Shown piece by piece: positions 26,947 to 36,020 of a stretch of 64,000 bases of DNA. The notes below the pieces were generated by a model. That model had not been told where the DNA came from. It searched no databases and worked only from the letters and a program-made list of their open reading frames with translations. The stretch is taken from NCBI GenBank assembly GCA_963726975.1, contig CAVSEK010000004.1, forward strand, positions 186,001 through 250,000. Direction: 5' to 3'. Source of the stretch: CAVSEK01 sp963726975 (GTDB taxonomy: Bacteria; Actinomycetota; Actinomycetes; Mycobacteriales; SCTD01). A program made the translations under genes and the position numbers. Positions within the stretch are counted from its first letter, which is position 1; every line of letters begins with the position of its first letter.

Positions 26947-26952
26947 TAGCCT
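26947..26952 (+). promoter_or_regulatory. leaderless-type -10 (TAGCCT) for PRC/MgtE_N/CBS gene
   Basis: TAGCCT ends 6 nt before the GTG at 26959. Confidence 0.5.
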
Positions 26953-26958
26953 TGCCGG

Positions 26959-28197
26959 GTGAGCACCGGGACCCGCGCCTTCGTCGCCCGGGTCGCGGGA
27001 CTGGTCGTCTTCGACCCCAACGGCGACCCGGTCGGCCGCGTGCGCGACGTCGTCGTCGCGCTGCGCACCGGGCGCGACGCGCCGCGGGTCCTCGGCCTCG
27101 CCGTGGAGATCGCCCTGCGCAAGCGGATCTTCGTGCCGATCGGGCGGGTCACGGCGATCGACCCGGACGCCGTCCGGCTCACCAGCGGCACGGTCAGCCT
27201 GCGGCGCTTCGACAAGCGGCCCGGCGAGACGCTCGTGCTCGGCGAGCTGCTCGACCAGACCGTGACCGTGCTGGAGACCGGCGAGCCGGCCACCGTCGTC
27301 GACGTCGCCGTCGAGCAGACCCGCACCGACTGGCTCGTCACCCGCGTCGCCGTGCGGCGCGGCGGGAGGCGGCGTCGCGCCGAGCTCGTGCAGCTCGCCT
27401 GGCACGAGGTGAGCGGCTTCCGGCTGCCCGAGCGCGACCAGGGCGCCGCCAACCTCATCGCGGTGTTCGAGAAGCTGCGCCCGGCCGACCTCGCCGGGGT
27501 CATGCACGACCTGTCGGGCAAGCGCCGGGCCGAGATCGCGGCGGCCCTGGACGACGAGCGGCTCGCCGACGTGCTCGAGGAGCTGCCCGAGGACGAGCAG
27601 GTCGAGCTGCTCGCCGGGCTCGAGGACGACCGGGTCGCCGACGTGCTCGAGGCGATGTCGCCCGACGACGCGGCCGACCTGCTCGGCGAGCTCCCCGAGC
27701 CCGAGCAGCAGCGCCTGCTCGGGCTCATGCAGCCCGACGAGGCGGCGCCGGTGCGCCGGCTGCTGCAGTTCGACGACGACACGGCCGGCGGGCTCATGAC
27801 CAGCGAGCCGGTGATCCTCACCCCCACCACCACGGTCGCCGAGGCGCTCGCCCGGGTGCGCAACCCCGACCTGTCACCGGCGCTGGCCGCGCAGGTCTAC
27901 GTCGTGCGGCCGCCGTACGAGACGCCCACCGGGCGCTTCCTCGGCACCGCGCACTTCCAGCGGCTGCTGCGCGAACCGCCGTCGTCGCTGGTCAGCGCCG
28001 TGATCGACACCGACATCGACCCGCTGGCGCCGGACTGCCCGCTGCCCGAGGTCACCCGCCACCTGGCGTCGTACAACCTCGTCGCGGCGCCCGTCGTCGA
28101 CTCCGAGCAGCGGCTCCTCGGCGCGGTGAGCGTCGACGACGTGCTCGACCACCTGCTGCCGGCCGACTGGCGCGAGGCGCGGGGCTCCCGTGGCTGA
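26959..28197 (+). CDS. PRC-barrel/MgtE_N/CBS domain protein
   Basis: A 412-residue soluble protein. It has two PRC-barrel-like repeats at 1-150 (VFDPNGDPVGRVRDVVVAL), a MgtE intracellular N domain at about 160-275 of EELPEDEQVELLAGLEDDRVADVLEAMSPDDAADLL type, and a CBS pair to the end (LMTSEPVILTPTTTVAEAL, VVDSEQRLLGAVSVDDVLDHLL). It lacks the five-helix membrane part of MgtE, so it is a sensor or regulator rather than a channel. The equivalent M. tuberculosis gene is Rv1232c, next to the DUF1003 gene Rv1233c, and the same pair is kept here with an 8-bp overlap. Confidence 0.9.
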   Translation: MSTGTRAFVARVAGLVVFDPNGDPVGRVRDVVVALRTGRDAPRVLGLAVEIALRKRIFVPIGRVTAIDPDAVRLTSGTVSLRRFDKRPGETLVLGELLDQTVTVLETGEPATVVDVAVEQTRTDWLVTRVAVRRGGRRRRAELVQLAWHEVSGFRLPERDQGAANLIAVFEKLRPADLAGVMHDLSGKRRAEIAAALDDERLADVLEELPEDEQVELLAGLEDDRVADVLEAMSPDDAADLLGELPEPEQQRLLGLMQPDEAAPVRRLLQFDDDTAGGLMTSEPVILTPTTTVAEALARVRNPDLSPALAAQVYVVRPPYETPTGRFLGTAHFQRLLREPPSSLVSAVIDTDIDPLAPDCPLPEVTRHLASYNLVAAPVVDSEQRLLGAVSVDDVLDHLLPADWREARGSRG

Positions 28198-28846
28198 GCC
28201 GCGCCGCGCGACCCGGGTGCGGCTCGACGTGCCCGCCGACCAGCGCCGCAGCCTGCGCCCGACCTACGACCCGGAGGCCTTCGGCCGGCTGTCCGAGCGG
28301 ATCGCCCGCTTCCTGGGCACCAGCCGCTTCCTCGTCTACATGACGGTGTTCATCCTCGGCTGGCTGGCCTGGAACGCCCTCGCGCCCCGCGAGCTGCAGT
28401 TCGACCCGTACACCTTCACCTTCCTCACGCTGCTGCTGTCGCTGCAGGCGTCGTACGCCGCGCCGCTCATCCTGCTCGCCCAGAACCGGCAGGCCGACCG
28501 CGACCGGGTGAGCCTGGAGGAGGACCGCGCGCAGAACCAGCGGCTCATGGCCGAGGTGGAGTACCTCAGCCGCGAGCTCGCCGCGCTGCGCCAGTCGGTG
28601 GGCGAGGGCGTGACCCGCGACTACCTGCGCGACCAGCTGCGCGAGGTGACCGAGGAGGTCGTCGCCCGCTCCGGCGAGACGGCCGGTCAGGTGCTCTACG
28701 ACCGCGCCGCCCGCGAGCGGCGCGAGGAGCGCGACCGGCGGGCCGAGCGGCGCCGCGCCAAGCAGCAGCGCGGCGACGAGCCCTCGCCCGCGTCGGTCGG
28801 CGGCGGGCTGGCCGAGCCGTTCGGCGGCGAGGGCCAGGAGCGCTAG
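28190..28846 (+). CDS. DUF1003 domain membrane protein
   Basis: A 218-residue protein of the DUF1003 family, two transmembrane helices (FLVYMTVFILGWLAWNAL and FTFLTLLLSLQASYAAPLILLAQ) followed by a long charged coiled coil (ADRDRVSLEEDRAQNQRL and beyond) and a basic C-terminus. Family function unknown. It is the conserved partner of the PRC/MgtE_N/CBS protein. In related actinobacteria mrp usually follows close by, but here a signalling block and lyase genes intervene. Confidence 0.88.
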   Translation: MAEPRRATRVRLDVPADQRRSLRPTYDPEAFGRLSERIARFLGTSRFLVYMTVFILGWLAWNALAPRELQFDPYTFTFLTLLLSLQASYAAPLILLAQNRQADRDRVSLEEDRAQNQRLMAEVEYLSRELAALRQSVGEGVTRDYLRDQLREVTEEVVARSGETAGQVLYDRAARERREERDRRAERRRAKQQRGDEPSPASVGGGLAEPFGGEGQER

Positions 28847-28889
28847 CCGGCCGCTCCACCCGCGGCGTGCGCGTGCCGATGTCCCGTTC

Positions 28890-31214
28890 GTGACCCTGCC
28901 CCGCAGCGAGACGTCCCCGCGGCCCCCCGAGCAGCGGCGCGCCCGCCGACGCATCGGCGAGGTCCTCGTCGAGCAGGGCGTGCTCAGCCAGGAGCAGCTC
29001 CTGCAGGTCCTCGAGCACCAGCAGGACGTGCCGGCGCAGGGCCGGCGCACCAAGCTCGGCGCGCTCGTCGTCGAGCGGGGGCTGGCCACCGAGCGGCAGG
29101 TCGCGGCGGCCCTCGCCGGCGCCCTCGACCTGCGGCTCGTCGACCTCGGCACCGTGCCGCTCGTCCCCGAGCACGTGCGCTCGCTGCCGCGGACGGTCGC
29201 CGAGCGCTGCGGCGTGCTCGTGCTCGAGCGGGACGGCAACCGGGTCGTGGTCGCGGCCGTCGACCCCACCGACGTGGTCGCGCTCGACGACGTGCGCCTC
29301 TACACCGGCGCCGGCGAGCTGGTCGTGCACGTCGCCACCGGCACGCAGCTGCGCGAGCACCTGGGCCGCGCCTGGTCGCTGCAGGAGGACGCCGCCGGCG
29401 TGTCCACCCTGTTCGAGGGCCTGGACGACGACGTGCCGGAGGACGACCCGGTCGCCCAGGCCGTCGACGCGGCGCCCGTGGTGCGGCTCGTCGACGTCGT
29501 GCTCGCCGACGCCGTACGGGCCCGGGCCAGCGACGTGCACGTCGAGCCGCAGGCCGGCGACCTGCGCATCCGCTACCGCGTCGACGGGCTGCTGCGCGAC
29601 GTCATGACGGTGCCGCGCGGTGCCGCGTCGGCCGCGGTCAGCCGGCTCAAGATCCTGTCCGGGCTCGACATCGCCGAGCGCCGCCGGCCGCAGGACGGCC
29701 GCGCTCGGCTGCTCGTGGACCGCGCCGTCGTCGAGGCCCGCATCTCCACCCTGCCGACGCTGCACGGCGAGAAGGTCGTGGTGCGGCTGCTGCCCCGCGC
29801 CGAGGACGTGCCGGTGCTGGCCCGCACCGGCCTGACGCCGACCCAGCTCGAGGCGGTCGGCACCGCCCTCGTGCAGAGCCAGGGCCTGGTGCTCATCACC
29901 GGCCCGACCGGCTCGGGCAAGACCGGGACGCTGTACGCCGCCCTCTCGCAGGTGAGCACGCCCGACCGCAACATCGTCACGCTCGAGGACCCCGTCGAGG
30001 TGCAGGTGCCGGGCACCACGCAGGTGCAGGTGCACGCCCGCTCCGGGCTGACCTTCGCCGCCGGGCTGCGCAGCGTGCTCCGCCAGGACCCCGACGTCGT
30101 GCTCGTCGGCGAGGTCCGCGACGGCGAGACCGCGGGCCTCGCGGTGCAGGCCGCGACGACCGGTCACCTGGTCCTCACCACGCTGCACACCAACAGCGCC
30201 GTCGCCGCGGTCGGCCGGCTCGTCGACATGGGCGTCGAGCCCTACCTCGTCGCCTCGGCGCTGTCGCTGGTCGTCGCCCAGCGCCTGGTCCGCACGCCGT
30301 GCGGGGGCTGCGCCGCGCCGTACGTCCCCTCGCCGCGCACGCTCGCGCTGCTCGGGCTCGCGCCGGCCGACCTCGAGGGCGCCACACCGGTCCGCGGCCG
30401 GGGCTGCGCCGAGTGCGGCGGGACCGGTTACCGCGGCCGCACCGGGGTCTTCGAGGTCCTGCCGGTGACCGCGGCCGTCCGCCGCGCCCTGCTGACCTCC
30501 CCGACCGAGGACGCGCTCGCCCGGGCGGCGCGCACGCCCGGCGCGGTGACGCTGCGCGCGGCGGCGCTGGCGGCCGCGGCCCGGGGCACCACCACGTACG
30601 AGGAGGTGCTGCGCGCGACCACCGTCGACGCCGAGAGCGGACCGACCTGCCCGACCTGCGCGCGGGCGCTCGCCGAGGACATGGTCGCCTGCCCCTACGA
30701 CGGCACCCCGCTGGGCCGCGACCGCTGCCGGGGGTGCGAGCGCCGGCTCGACGCGGAGTGGCGCACCTGCCCCTGGTGCCGCGCCGACGTGGTGGACGCC
30801 GCCCCGCCCCGGCCCGCGTCGGAGCCCGCCGGCCTGCCGCGGCTGCTCGTCGTGGAGGACGACGACGGGGTGCGCGGCTTCATCGCGGCCGCGCTGACCG
30901 GCACCGTCGAGGTCGTCGGGGCGGCCGACGCCGCGACCGGGCTCGGGCTGGTCGGCGAGGGCGGGATCGACGCGGTCCTCGTGGACCACGGGCTGCCGGA
31001 CCTGTCCGGCACCGAGCTCGTCCGGCTGCTGCGGGCCGACCCGCGCACCCTGCCGCTGCCGGTCCTCATGCTCACGGGCAGCAGCTCGCCCGCCGTCGAG
31101 CTCGAGGCGCGGCGCGCCGGGGCCGACGACTTCCTCGCCAAGCCCGTCGAGCCGCTGCTGCTCGAGGAGCGCGTGCTGGCCCTGCTCAGCCGCCGCTCGC
31201 TCGCCCTGCGCTGA
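28890..31214 (+). CDS. GspE/PilB-type secretion ATPase fused to zinc ribbons and a receiver domain
   Basis: A 774-residue protein with an unusual order. MshEN/GSPII_E N-domain (about 20-150, GEVLVEQGVLSQEQL), then a complete T2SSE ATPase: ASDVHVEP (216 region), RRRPQDGR, Walker A GPTGSGKTGTLY (from 338), Asp box and Walker B DPDVVLVGEVRD (400-411), His box, and the GspE zinc site CGGC/GCAECGGTGYRGRTGVFE. Next a second set of four CxxC pairs (CPTC, ACPYD, CRGC, CPWC, about 588-635) forms double zinc ribbons. A receiver domain (652-774) follows with D699 as phospho-acceptor and LAKP lysine. The GTG start is chosen after a short gap. No pilin or secretin genes are nearby. Confidence 0.87.
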   Translation: MTLPRSETSPRPPEQRRARRRIGEVLVEQGVLSQEQLLQVLEHQQDVPAQGRRTKLGALVVERGLATERQVAAALAGALDLRLVDLGTVPLVPEHVRSLPRTVAERCGVLVLERDGNRVVVAAVDPTDVVALDDVRLYTGAGELVVHVATGTQLREHLGRAWSLQEDAAGVSTLFEGLDDDVPEDDPVAQAVDAAPVVRLVDVVLADAVRARASDVHVEPQAGDLRIRYRVDGLLRDVMTVPRGAASAAVSRLKILSGLDIAERRRPQDGRARLLVDRAVVEARISTLPTLHGEKVVVRLLPRAEDVPVLARTGLTPTQLEAVGTALVQSQGLVLITGPTGSGKTGTLYAALSQVSTPDRNIVTLEDPVEVQVPGTTQVQVHARSGLTFAAGLRSVLRQDPDVVLVGEVRDGETAGLAVQAATTGHLVLTTLHTNSAVAAVGRLVDMGVEPYLVASALSLVVAQRLVRTPCGGCAAPYVPSPRTLALLGLAPADLEGATPVRGRGCAECGGTGYRGRTGVFEVLPVTAAVRRALLTSPTEDALARAARTPGAVTLRAAALAAAARGTTTYEEVLRATTVDAESGPTCPTCARALAEDMVACPYDGTPLGRDRCRGCERRLDAEWRTCPWCRADVVDAAPPRPASEPAGLPRLLVVEDDDGVRGFIAAALTGTVEVVGAADAATGLGLVGEGGIDAVLVDHGLPDLSGTELVRLLRADPRTLPLPVLMLTGSSSPAVELEARRAGADDFLAKPVEPLLLEERVLALLSRRSLALR

Positions 31215-34200
31215 CCACGAGGCCCAGCCGCTCCGGCGGGGCGGGGGCGCCGTAGAGCCACCCCTGCGCCACGTCGACCCCGAGCCGGGCCAGCGTGCGG
31301 GCGACCTGCGGCGTCTCGACCCCCTCGGCCACCACCTCCATCCCGAGGTCGTGGGCCAGGCGGGTCACGCCCTCGACGAGGCTGGCGTCCCGGGCCTGCG
31401 CGTCGACCCGCAGGTTGAAGGACCGGTCCAGCTTGAGCCGGCGCACCGGCAGGTCGCGCAGGTAGGCCAGCGCCGACCAGCCCGTCCCGAAGTCGTCGAC
31501 GGCGCAGACGACCCCCGCGTCGGCCAGGCGGCGCACGGCCGCCCGGGCCCGGTCGTCGACGAGCGCGCTCTCGGTGATCTCGACCGTGAGGCCGCCGCCC
31601 GCACCGGCCAGCACCTCGCCGAGCCCCGTGACCAGGGCCTCGTCCCGCAGCGACACCGGCGACACGTTGACGGCCACGGTCACCTCGGAGCCGGCCCGGG
31701 CCCACGCCTCGCGCTGGCGGGCCGCCTCGCGCGCCACGAACAGGGTGAGCTCGTCGACGAGCCCGGTCTGCTCGGCGAGCGGCACGAAGGCGTCGGGCAG
31801 CAGCAGCCCCCGCTGCGGGTGGTCCCAGCGCACCAGCGCCTCCACCTCCGGGGGACCGGGTGGACCGGGCTGCAGCCGCACCAGGGGCTGGTAGTGCAGC
31901 AGCAGCTGGCCGAGGGCGAGCGCCTCGCGCAGCTCGACCAGCAGGGCGAGCCGCTCCTGCCGCTCGCGGTCGAGCGCGCTGTCGAAGACGGCCGACCCGC
32001 AGCGCAGCGCCTTCGCGCGGTACATCGCCAGGTCGGCGTGCTGGAGCAGGGCACCGCTGGACGTGCCGTGCTCCGGCGAGACGGCGACCCCGATGCTGCC
32101 GGACAGCCGCAGCACCATCCCGGGCAGCGTGAAGGGCTCGGCGAGCGTCGTCAGCAGCCGTTCGGCGACGAGCAGCGCGGCCTCGGGCAGGTCGCCGTCG
32201 GGGACGACGACCGCGAACTCGTCGCCGCCCAGCCGGGCGACCGCCCCCGCCCCGCGGGTGGCGCCGTCGAGCCGCCGGCCGAGCTGGGCGAGCACCTCGT
32301 CGCCGGCGCTGTGGCCGAGGGAGTCGTTGACGTCCTTGAAGTCGTCGAGGTCGAGCAGCAGCAGGGCGGTGCGTGCCCCGCCCCCGCGGGCCAGCGCGGC
32401 GTCGAGCCGGGCGGTGAGGTAGGCCCGGTTGCCCAGTCCGGTGAGCGCGTCGTGCAGCGCCTGGTGCGCCGCGCGGCTCTCGATCGCCGACCGCTGCACG
32501 GCCCCGGCCAGGACCGTGCAGGCGGTCCGCAGGAAGTCCAGCTCCGTCGCGGCGAAGACGTGGGGCTCGGCGGTGTGGCAGGACAGGACGCCCCACACCC
32601 GACCGTCGACGACGACGGGCAGCAGCGCCCCGCTGCGCACGCCGTACGTGTCGGCGTAGCGCTGCCCCTCCTCGGCGTGCGCGCGGTAGTCGTCGACGAC
32701 CACCGGCACCGCGGTCTCGAGCAGGGCGCTGATGCCCGGGCCGGCGGCCGGGACGCGGGTGACGCCCACCCCGATCCCCTCCAGCGTCCCGGCGCGCACG
32801 AGCAGCTGGGCGTCCTCGACGAGCTGGAGCAGGCCCGTGCTGCCGAGCCCGAGCGCGTCGTTGACGGCGTGCACCGCGTGGTCGAACAGGCGGTCCAGGT
32901 CGGTGGTCGCGAGGGCGTACGCGCTGATGCCCGCGAGCACCGACTGCTGCTGGGCGGTCCGGCGCTCGGTGGCGAGCAGCGCCGCGTTGTCGAGCGACAG
33001 GCTCAGCCGCTCGCCGACCGCCTCGACCAGCCGCCGCTCGGTCAACGAGAAGGTGCCGTCCGTCCGGCCCAGGGCGAGCACGCCGATGACCTTCCCGCGC
33101 GCGACGAGCGACACCGCGAGCACCGCGTCGAGCAGCACCGGCTCGGCCAGCCCGACGGCCGCGGACAGCGTGCGCCCGAGCCCCTCGTGCGCCAGGTGCA
33201 GCGTGCCCTCGTCGACCGCCCGGTCGAGCACCCCGACGGCCCCTCCCCCGCGCAGGTAGCGCGCCAGCGCGTCGCGGACCCGGGGGTCCGGGTGGTGCGC
33301 CGCGGCGCCGCCGAGCGAGGGGGCGAGGTCGGCCTGCAGGCGCAGCACGACCGCGGCGCGCAGCTGCTCGCCGACCACCCGCACGACGTCGTCGAGCAGC
33401 CGGTCGGGGTCCGGCAGGGCCTCGTCGACCGCGACCGCGACCGCCGCCAGGCAGGCGGCGCGGCGCGCCGCCTCGGCCTCCAGCTCGCGCAGCGCGACGT
33501 CGGCGAGCGAGCGGGCCAACCGGTCGGCGACGAGGTGCACGAAGGCGACCTCGGCGTCGTCGAAGCGGGCGCCCGGCTCGTGCCGGGCCACCGCCACGGT
33601 GCCGAGCAGCGTGCCGCGGTGCCGCAGCGGGAGCAGCAGCAGCACCCCGACCGGGTTGTCGCGCAGCCAGGGCAGGAACTCGGGCAGCACCGCGGGCGCC
33701 CCGGTCCCGGGCCTGGTGAAGGGGTCCTCCACGAGCAGGTGGCCCTCGGGCGCCGCCACGGCCGCCGCCGGGTAGCCGCGGTCGGTGCGCTGGTGCGCGA
33801 CCGAGTACAGCCGGGTGAGCTCCTCCTCGGCGCGCGCGTCGCGGGCGCGCACGGCGACCGCCTCCAGCACCGCCCCGTCCTCGCGGTCGCACCGCCACAC
33901 GGTGCCGGACACCCCGAGGGCCGTCACCAGGGCCTCGAGGGCGCGCATCGCGGCGCCGCGCACGTCGTCGCGGTGCTCCGCCAGCTCGTCGTGCAGGCGC
34001 AGCAGCACCTGCGAGGCGTCGGCGTCGGGACGCACGACCCGCCCGGCGGGCAGCGCGGTGGACTGCTGCAGCACGTAGCGGGCCCGGCCGTCCTCGGCGA
34101 CCAGGACGGTGCGGGCGACGAGGACGTCGACCACCGAGCCGTCGCCCCGCACCCGCTGCTCGCGGTCCTGCCGGCTGTCGCAACGGCCCTCGAGCAGGTC

Positions 34201-34455
34201 GGCGACCGCCGCGGACACGGCGGCGCGCGAGGCGCGCGGCGCGAGGGCCGCGGGGCGACGCCCGAGCACCTCGCTCTCGTCGACCCCGAGCAGCCGGCAC
34301 AGCGCGGCGTTGACCCGCAGGACCCGGCCCTCCGGGCCGAGCAGCGCCATGCCGAGCGGGAAGCGGCCGAAGACCGCGGGGAAGCTGGCGAGCAGGTCGG
34401 CGAGCGGCGCGGGGTGCCCCGTCGACGGCCCGGTCGGCTGCTGCTCGTCCGTCAC
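31186..34455 (-). CDS. PAS-GAF-GGDEF-EAL c-di-GMP signalling protein
   Basis: A 1089-residue protein. PAS at about 20-130, then three GAF-like domains (about 150-680, e.g. LEALVTALGVSGTVW and LFDHAVHAVNDALGLGSTGLL), a GGDEF domain with intact GGDEF (743-747) and an EAL domain with intact EAL (872-874), NVSP, EITES, DDFGTGWS, KLDRSF and EGVET. Both halves look catalytically competent for making and degrading c-di-GMP, with PAS/GAF as sensors. No transmembrane segment, so it is cytosolic. It converges on the GspE-receiver gene with a 29-bp overlap, so the two are antisense at their ends. Regulatory link is inferred. Confidence 0.95.
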   Translation of the reverse strand: MTDEQQPTGPSTGHPAPLADLLASFPAVFGRFPLGMALLGPEGRVLRVNAALCRLLGVDESEVLGRRPAALAPRASRAAVSAAVADLLEGRCDSRQDREQRVRGDGSVVDVLVARTVLVAEDGRARYVLQQSTALPAGRVVRPDADASQVLLRLHDELAEHRDDVRGAAMRALEALVTALGVSGTVWRCDREDGAVLEAVAVRARDARAEEELTRLYSVAHQRTDRGYPAAAVAAPEGHLLVEDPFTRPGTGAPAVLPEFLPWLRDNPVGVLLLLPLRHRGTLLGTVAVARHEPGARFDDAEVAFVHLVADRLARSLADVALRELEAEAARRAACLAAVAVAVDEALPDPDRLLDDVVRVVGEQLRAAVVLRLQADLAPSLGGAAAHHPDPRVRDALARYLRGGGAVGVLDRAVDEGTLHLAHEGLGRTLSAAVGLAEPVLLDAVLAVSLVARGKVIGVLALGRTDGTFSLTERRLVEAVGERLSLSLDNAALLATERRTAQQQSVLAGISAYALATTDLDRLFDHAVHAVNDALGLGSTGLLQLVEDAQLLVRAGTLEGIGVGVTRVPAAGPGISALLETAVPVVVDDYRAHAEEGQRYADTYGVRSGALLPVVVDGRVWGVLSCHTAEPHVFAATELDFLRTACTVLAGAVQRSAIESRAAHQALHDALTGLGNRAYLTARLDAALARGGGARTALLLLDLDDFKDVNDSLGHSAGDEVLAQLGRRLDGATRGAGAVARLGGDEFAVVVPDGDLPEAALLVAERLLTTLAEPFTLPGMVLRLSGSIGVAVSPEHGTSSGALLQHADLAMYRAKALRCGSAVFDSALDRERQERLALLVELREALALGQLLLHYQPLVRLQPGPPGPPEVEALVRWDHPQRGLLLPDAFVPLAEQTGLVDELTLFVAREAARQREAWARAGSEVTVAVNVSPVSLRDEALVTGLGEVLAGAGGGLTVEITESALVDDRARAAVRRLADAGVVCAVDDFGTGWSALAYLRDLPVRRLKLDRSFNLRVDAQARDASLVEGVTRLAHDLGMEVVAEGVETPQVARTLARLGVDVAQGWLYGAPAPPERLGLVVSAGRASGG

Positions 34456-34527
34456 CGCACCTCCGCACGCGGCGCGGGAGGCGCGCCGCGCGGCGACCCT
34501 ACCCAGCGAGGAGCCCCGGCGGGCCCG

Positions 34528-34833
34528 TCAGAGCAGGCGCAGCAGCGCGGCGGTGGCGGCCGCGACGACGACGACGAGCAGGAAGGGGGCGCGCAGCGCC
34601 AGCGCGAGCGCTCCGGCGGCGAGCCCGGCCGCCCGGGCGTCCAGCCGCAGGCCCCGCCCGTCGCCGAGCGCCTGCACCACCACCAGCGCGGCGAGCAGGG
34701 CGACGGGCAGCAGCGCCGACACCCGTCGCACCCGGGGGTCGGCGAGCAGGTCCGGCGGCACCGACCACCCGGCGAGCTTGAGCCCGCCGCACAGCACCGC
34801 CGCGCCCGCCACCGCCGTCCAGGCCGGGCTCAC
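34528..34833 (-). CDS. AzlD family branched-chain amino acid exporter subunit
   Basis: A 101-residue membrane protein with about four helices, AzlD/AzlH type (VAGAAVLCGGLKLAG, ALLPVALLAALVVVQAL). It pairs with AzlC to export branched-chain amino acids, as BrnFE does in corynebacteria. GTG overlaps the AzlC stop by GTGA. In-frame upstream sequence is the AzlC gene in another frame, so the short version is chosen. Confidence 0.88.
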   Translation of the reverse strand: MSPAWTAVAGAAVLCGGLKLAGWSVPPDLLADPRVRRVSALLPVALLAALVVVQALGDGRGLRLDARAAGLAAGALALALRAPFLLVVVVAAATAALLRLL

Positions 34834-35486
34834 CGGCCCGCCCGCAGGCCCAGGCCGACGGCGAGCCCGGCGAGCAGCACCGGCACGCCGGGCGGGGTGA
34901 GGGGCACGGCGACGGCGGCGACCGCTGCCCCGCCCAGGGCGACCCGGAGGGCGGGCCGGTCGCGCACCTGCGGCGCGAGCAGCCCGAGGAAGGCGGCGCC
35001 GACCGCCGCGTCGAGCCCGAGGGCACGCGGGTCGACGACCGAGGCCCCGAGGGCGCCGAGCAGCGTCGCGAGGTTCCACAGGACGTAGACCGCACCGCCG
35101 GTCGCCCAGAAGGCCAGCCCGGCCAGCGCCGGCGGCGCACCCGTCGCCATCGCCGTCGACTCGTCGATCGTCAGCTGCGCGGCCAGCAGCCGCCGCGGTC
35201 CGCGCAGGCGCAGCAGGTCGGCCAGGCGCACCGCGTAGAGCAGGTTGCGCGTGCCGAGCAGCGCCGCCCCCGCGACCGCCGCGACGGCGCTCCCGCCCGC
35301 GCCGAGCACGCCGACGAGGGCGAACTGCGAGGCCCCGGTGAAGACCAGCAGCGAGAGCGCGCAGGCCTGCGGCACCGACAGCCCGGCGGCGGTCGCGGCG
35401 GCGCCGAACGACAGGCCGTACGCCCCGACCGCGACCCCGATGCCCCCCGCGTCGCGCAGCACCGCCGAGCGCGCCGGGTCGGTCAG
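34830..35486 (-). CDS. AzlC family branched-chain amino acid exporter subunit
   Basis: About 218 residues with seven or eight helices, AzlC/BrnF type. The hallmarks GIGVAVGAYGLSFGAAATAAGLS, LSLLVFTGASQFALVGVL and GTRNLLYAVRL are present. The best start is a CTG whose TGA overlap with the MarR stop mimics the GTGA coupling used throughout the window. It yields the family-like opening TDPARSAVLRDAGG. A GTG at 35462 is the nearest ordinary alternative but would cut conserved residues. The MarR upstream is a plausible regulator, with AzlD following. Confidence 0.85.
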   Translation of the reverse strand: MTDPARSAVLRDAGGIGVAVGAYGLSFGAAATAAGLSVPQACALSLLVFTGASQFALVGVLGAGGSAVAAVAGAALLGTRNLLYAVRLADLLRLRGPRRLLAAQLTIDESTAMATGAPPALAGLAFWATGGAVYVLWNLATLLGALGASVVDPRALGLDAAVGAAFLGLLAPQVRDRPALRVALGGAAVAAVAVPLTPPGVPVLLAGLAVGLGLRAGR

Positions 35487-35953
35487 CAGGACCCCCCGGG
35501 GCCCGGCTCCGCGCCGGGGACGAGCTTGTCCAGCAGCCCCGCGAGGACGTCGACCTCCTCGGGGGTCAGCCGGTCGACGTACGACGCGACGCCCCGCAGG
35601 TGGGTCGGCCAGGCCGCGCGCAGCCGCTCGAGGCCCGCGTCGGTGAGCACGGCGAGGGTGCCGCGCGCGTCCTGCGGGCAGGCCTGGCGCTCGACGAGCC
35701 CCTCGCGCCCGAGCCGGTCGACGAGCCGGGTGAGCCCCGAGCGCGACAGCAGCACCCGGTCGGCCAGCTCGGTCATGCGCAGGCTGCGCTGCGGCGCCTC
35801 CGACAGCTGCACCAGCACGTCGTACGACGCCAGCGGCAGGTCGTGCTCGGCGACCAGCTCGCCCTCCAGCCGGCGCACGAGCGTGGCGTGGGCCCGCAGG
35901 AAGGTGCGCCACGCGCGCAGCTGCCCGCCGGTCAGGCCGCTCGTCGTCGTCAC
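35483..35953 (-). CDS. MarR family transcriptional regulator
   Basis: A 156-residue winged-helix regulator. The HTH is RMTELADRVLLSRSGLTRLVDRLGREGLVERQAC with the wing DARGTLAVLTDAGLERL. Dimerisation helices flank it. The gene is first in an operon with azlC and azlD (4-bp CTGA overlap), so it probably controls export of branched-chain amino acids or of related compounds. Ligand unknown. Leaderless GTG start with TACGCT 7 nt upstream. Confidence 0.9.
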   Translation of the reverse strand: MTTTSGLTGGQLRAWRTFLRAHATLVRRLEGELVAEHDLPLASYDVLVQLSEAPQRSLRMTELADRVLLSRSGLTRLVDRLGREGLVERQACPQDARGTLAVLTDAGLERLRAAWPTHLRGVASYVDRLTPEEVDVLAGLLDKLVPGAEPGPGGSC

Positions 35954-35960
35954 GCCGTCC

Positions 35961-35966
35961 AGCGTA
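35961..35966 (-). promoter_or_regulatory. leaderless-type -10 (TACGCT) for marR gene
   Basis: TACGCT on the minus strand lies 7 nt before the GTG at 35953. The 67-bp divergent gap to the lyase gene has no obvious MarR palindrome. Confidence 0.5.
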
Positions 35967-36008
35967 GGCGGGCCGCACCCCCGCTCCGCCGCGGCGCGCG
36001 GGCCCCAC

Positions 36009-36014
36009 TACGGT
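36009..36014 (+). promoter_or_regulatory. leaderless-type -10 (TACGGT) for first CoA-ester lyase
   Basis: TACGGT ends 6 nt before the GTG at 36021. Confidence 0.5.
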
Positions 36015-36020
36015 GCCTGC

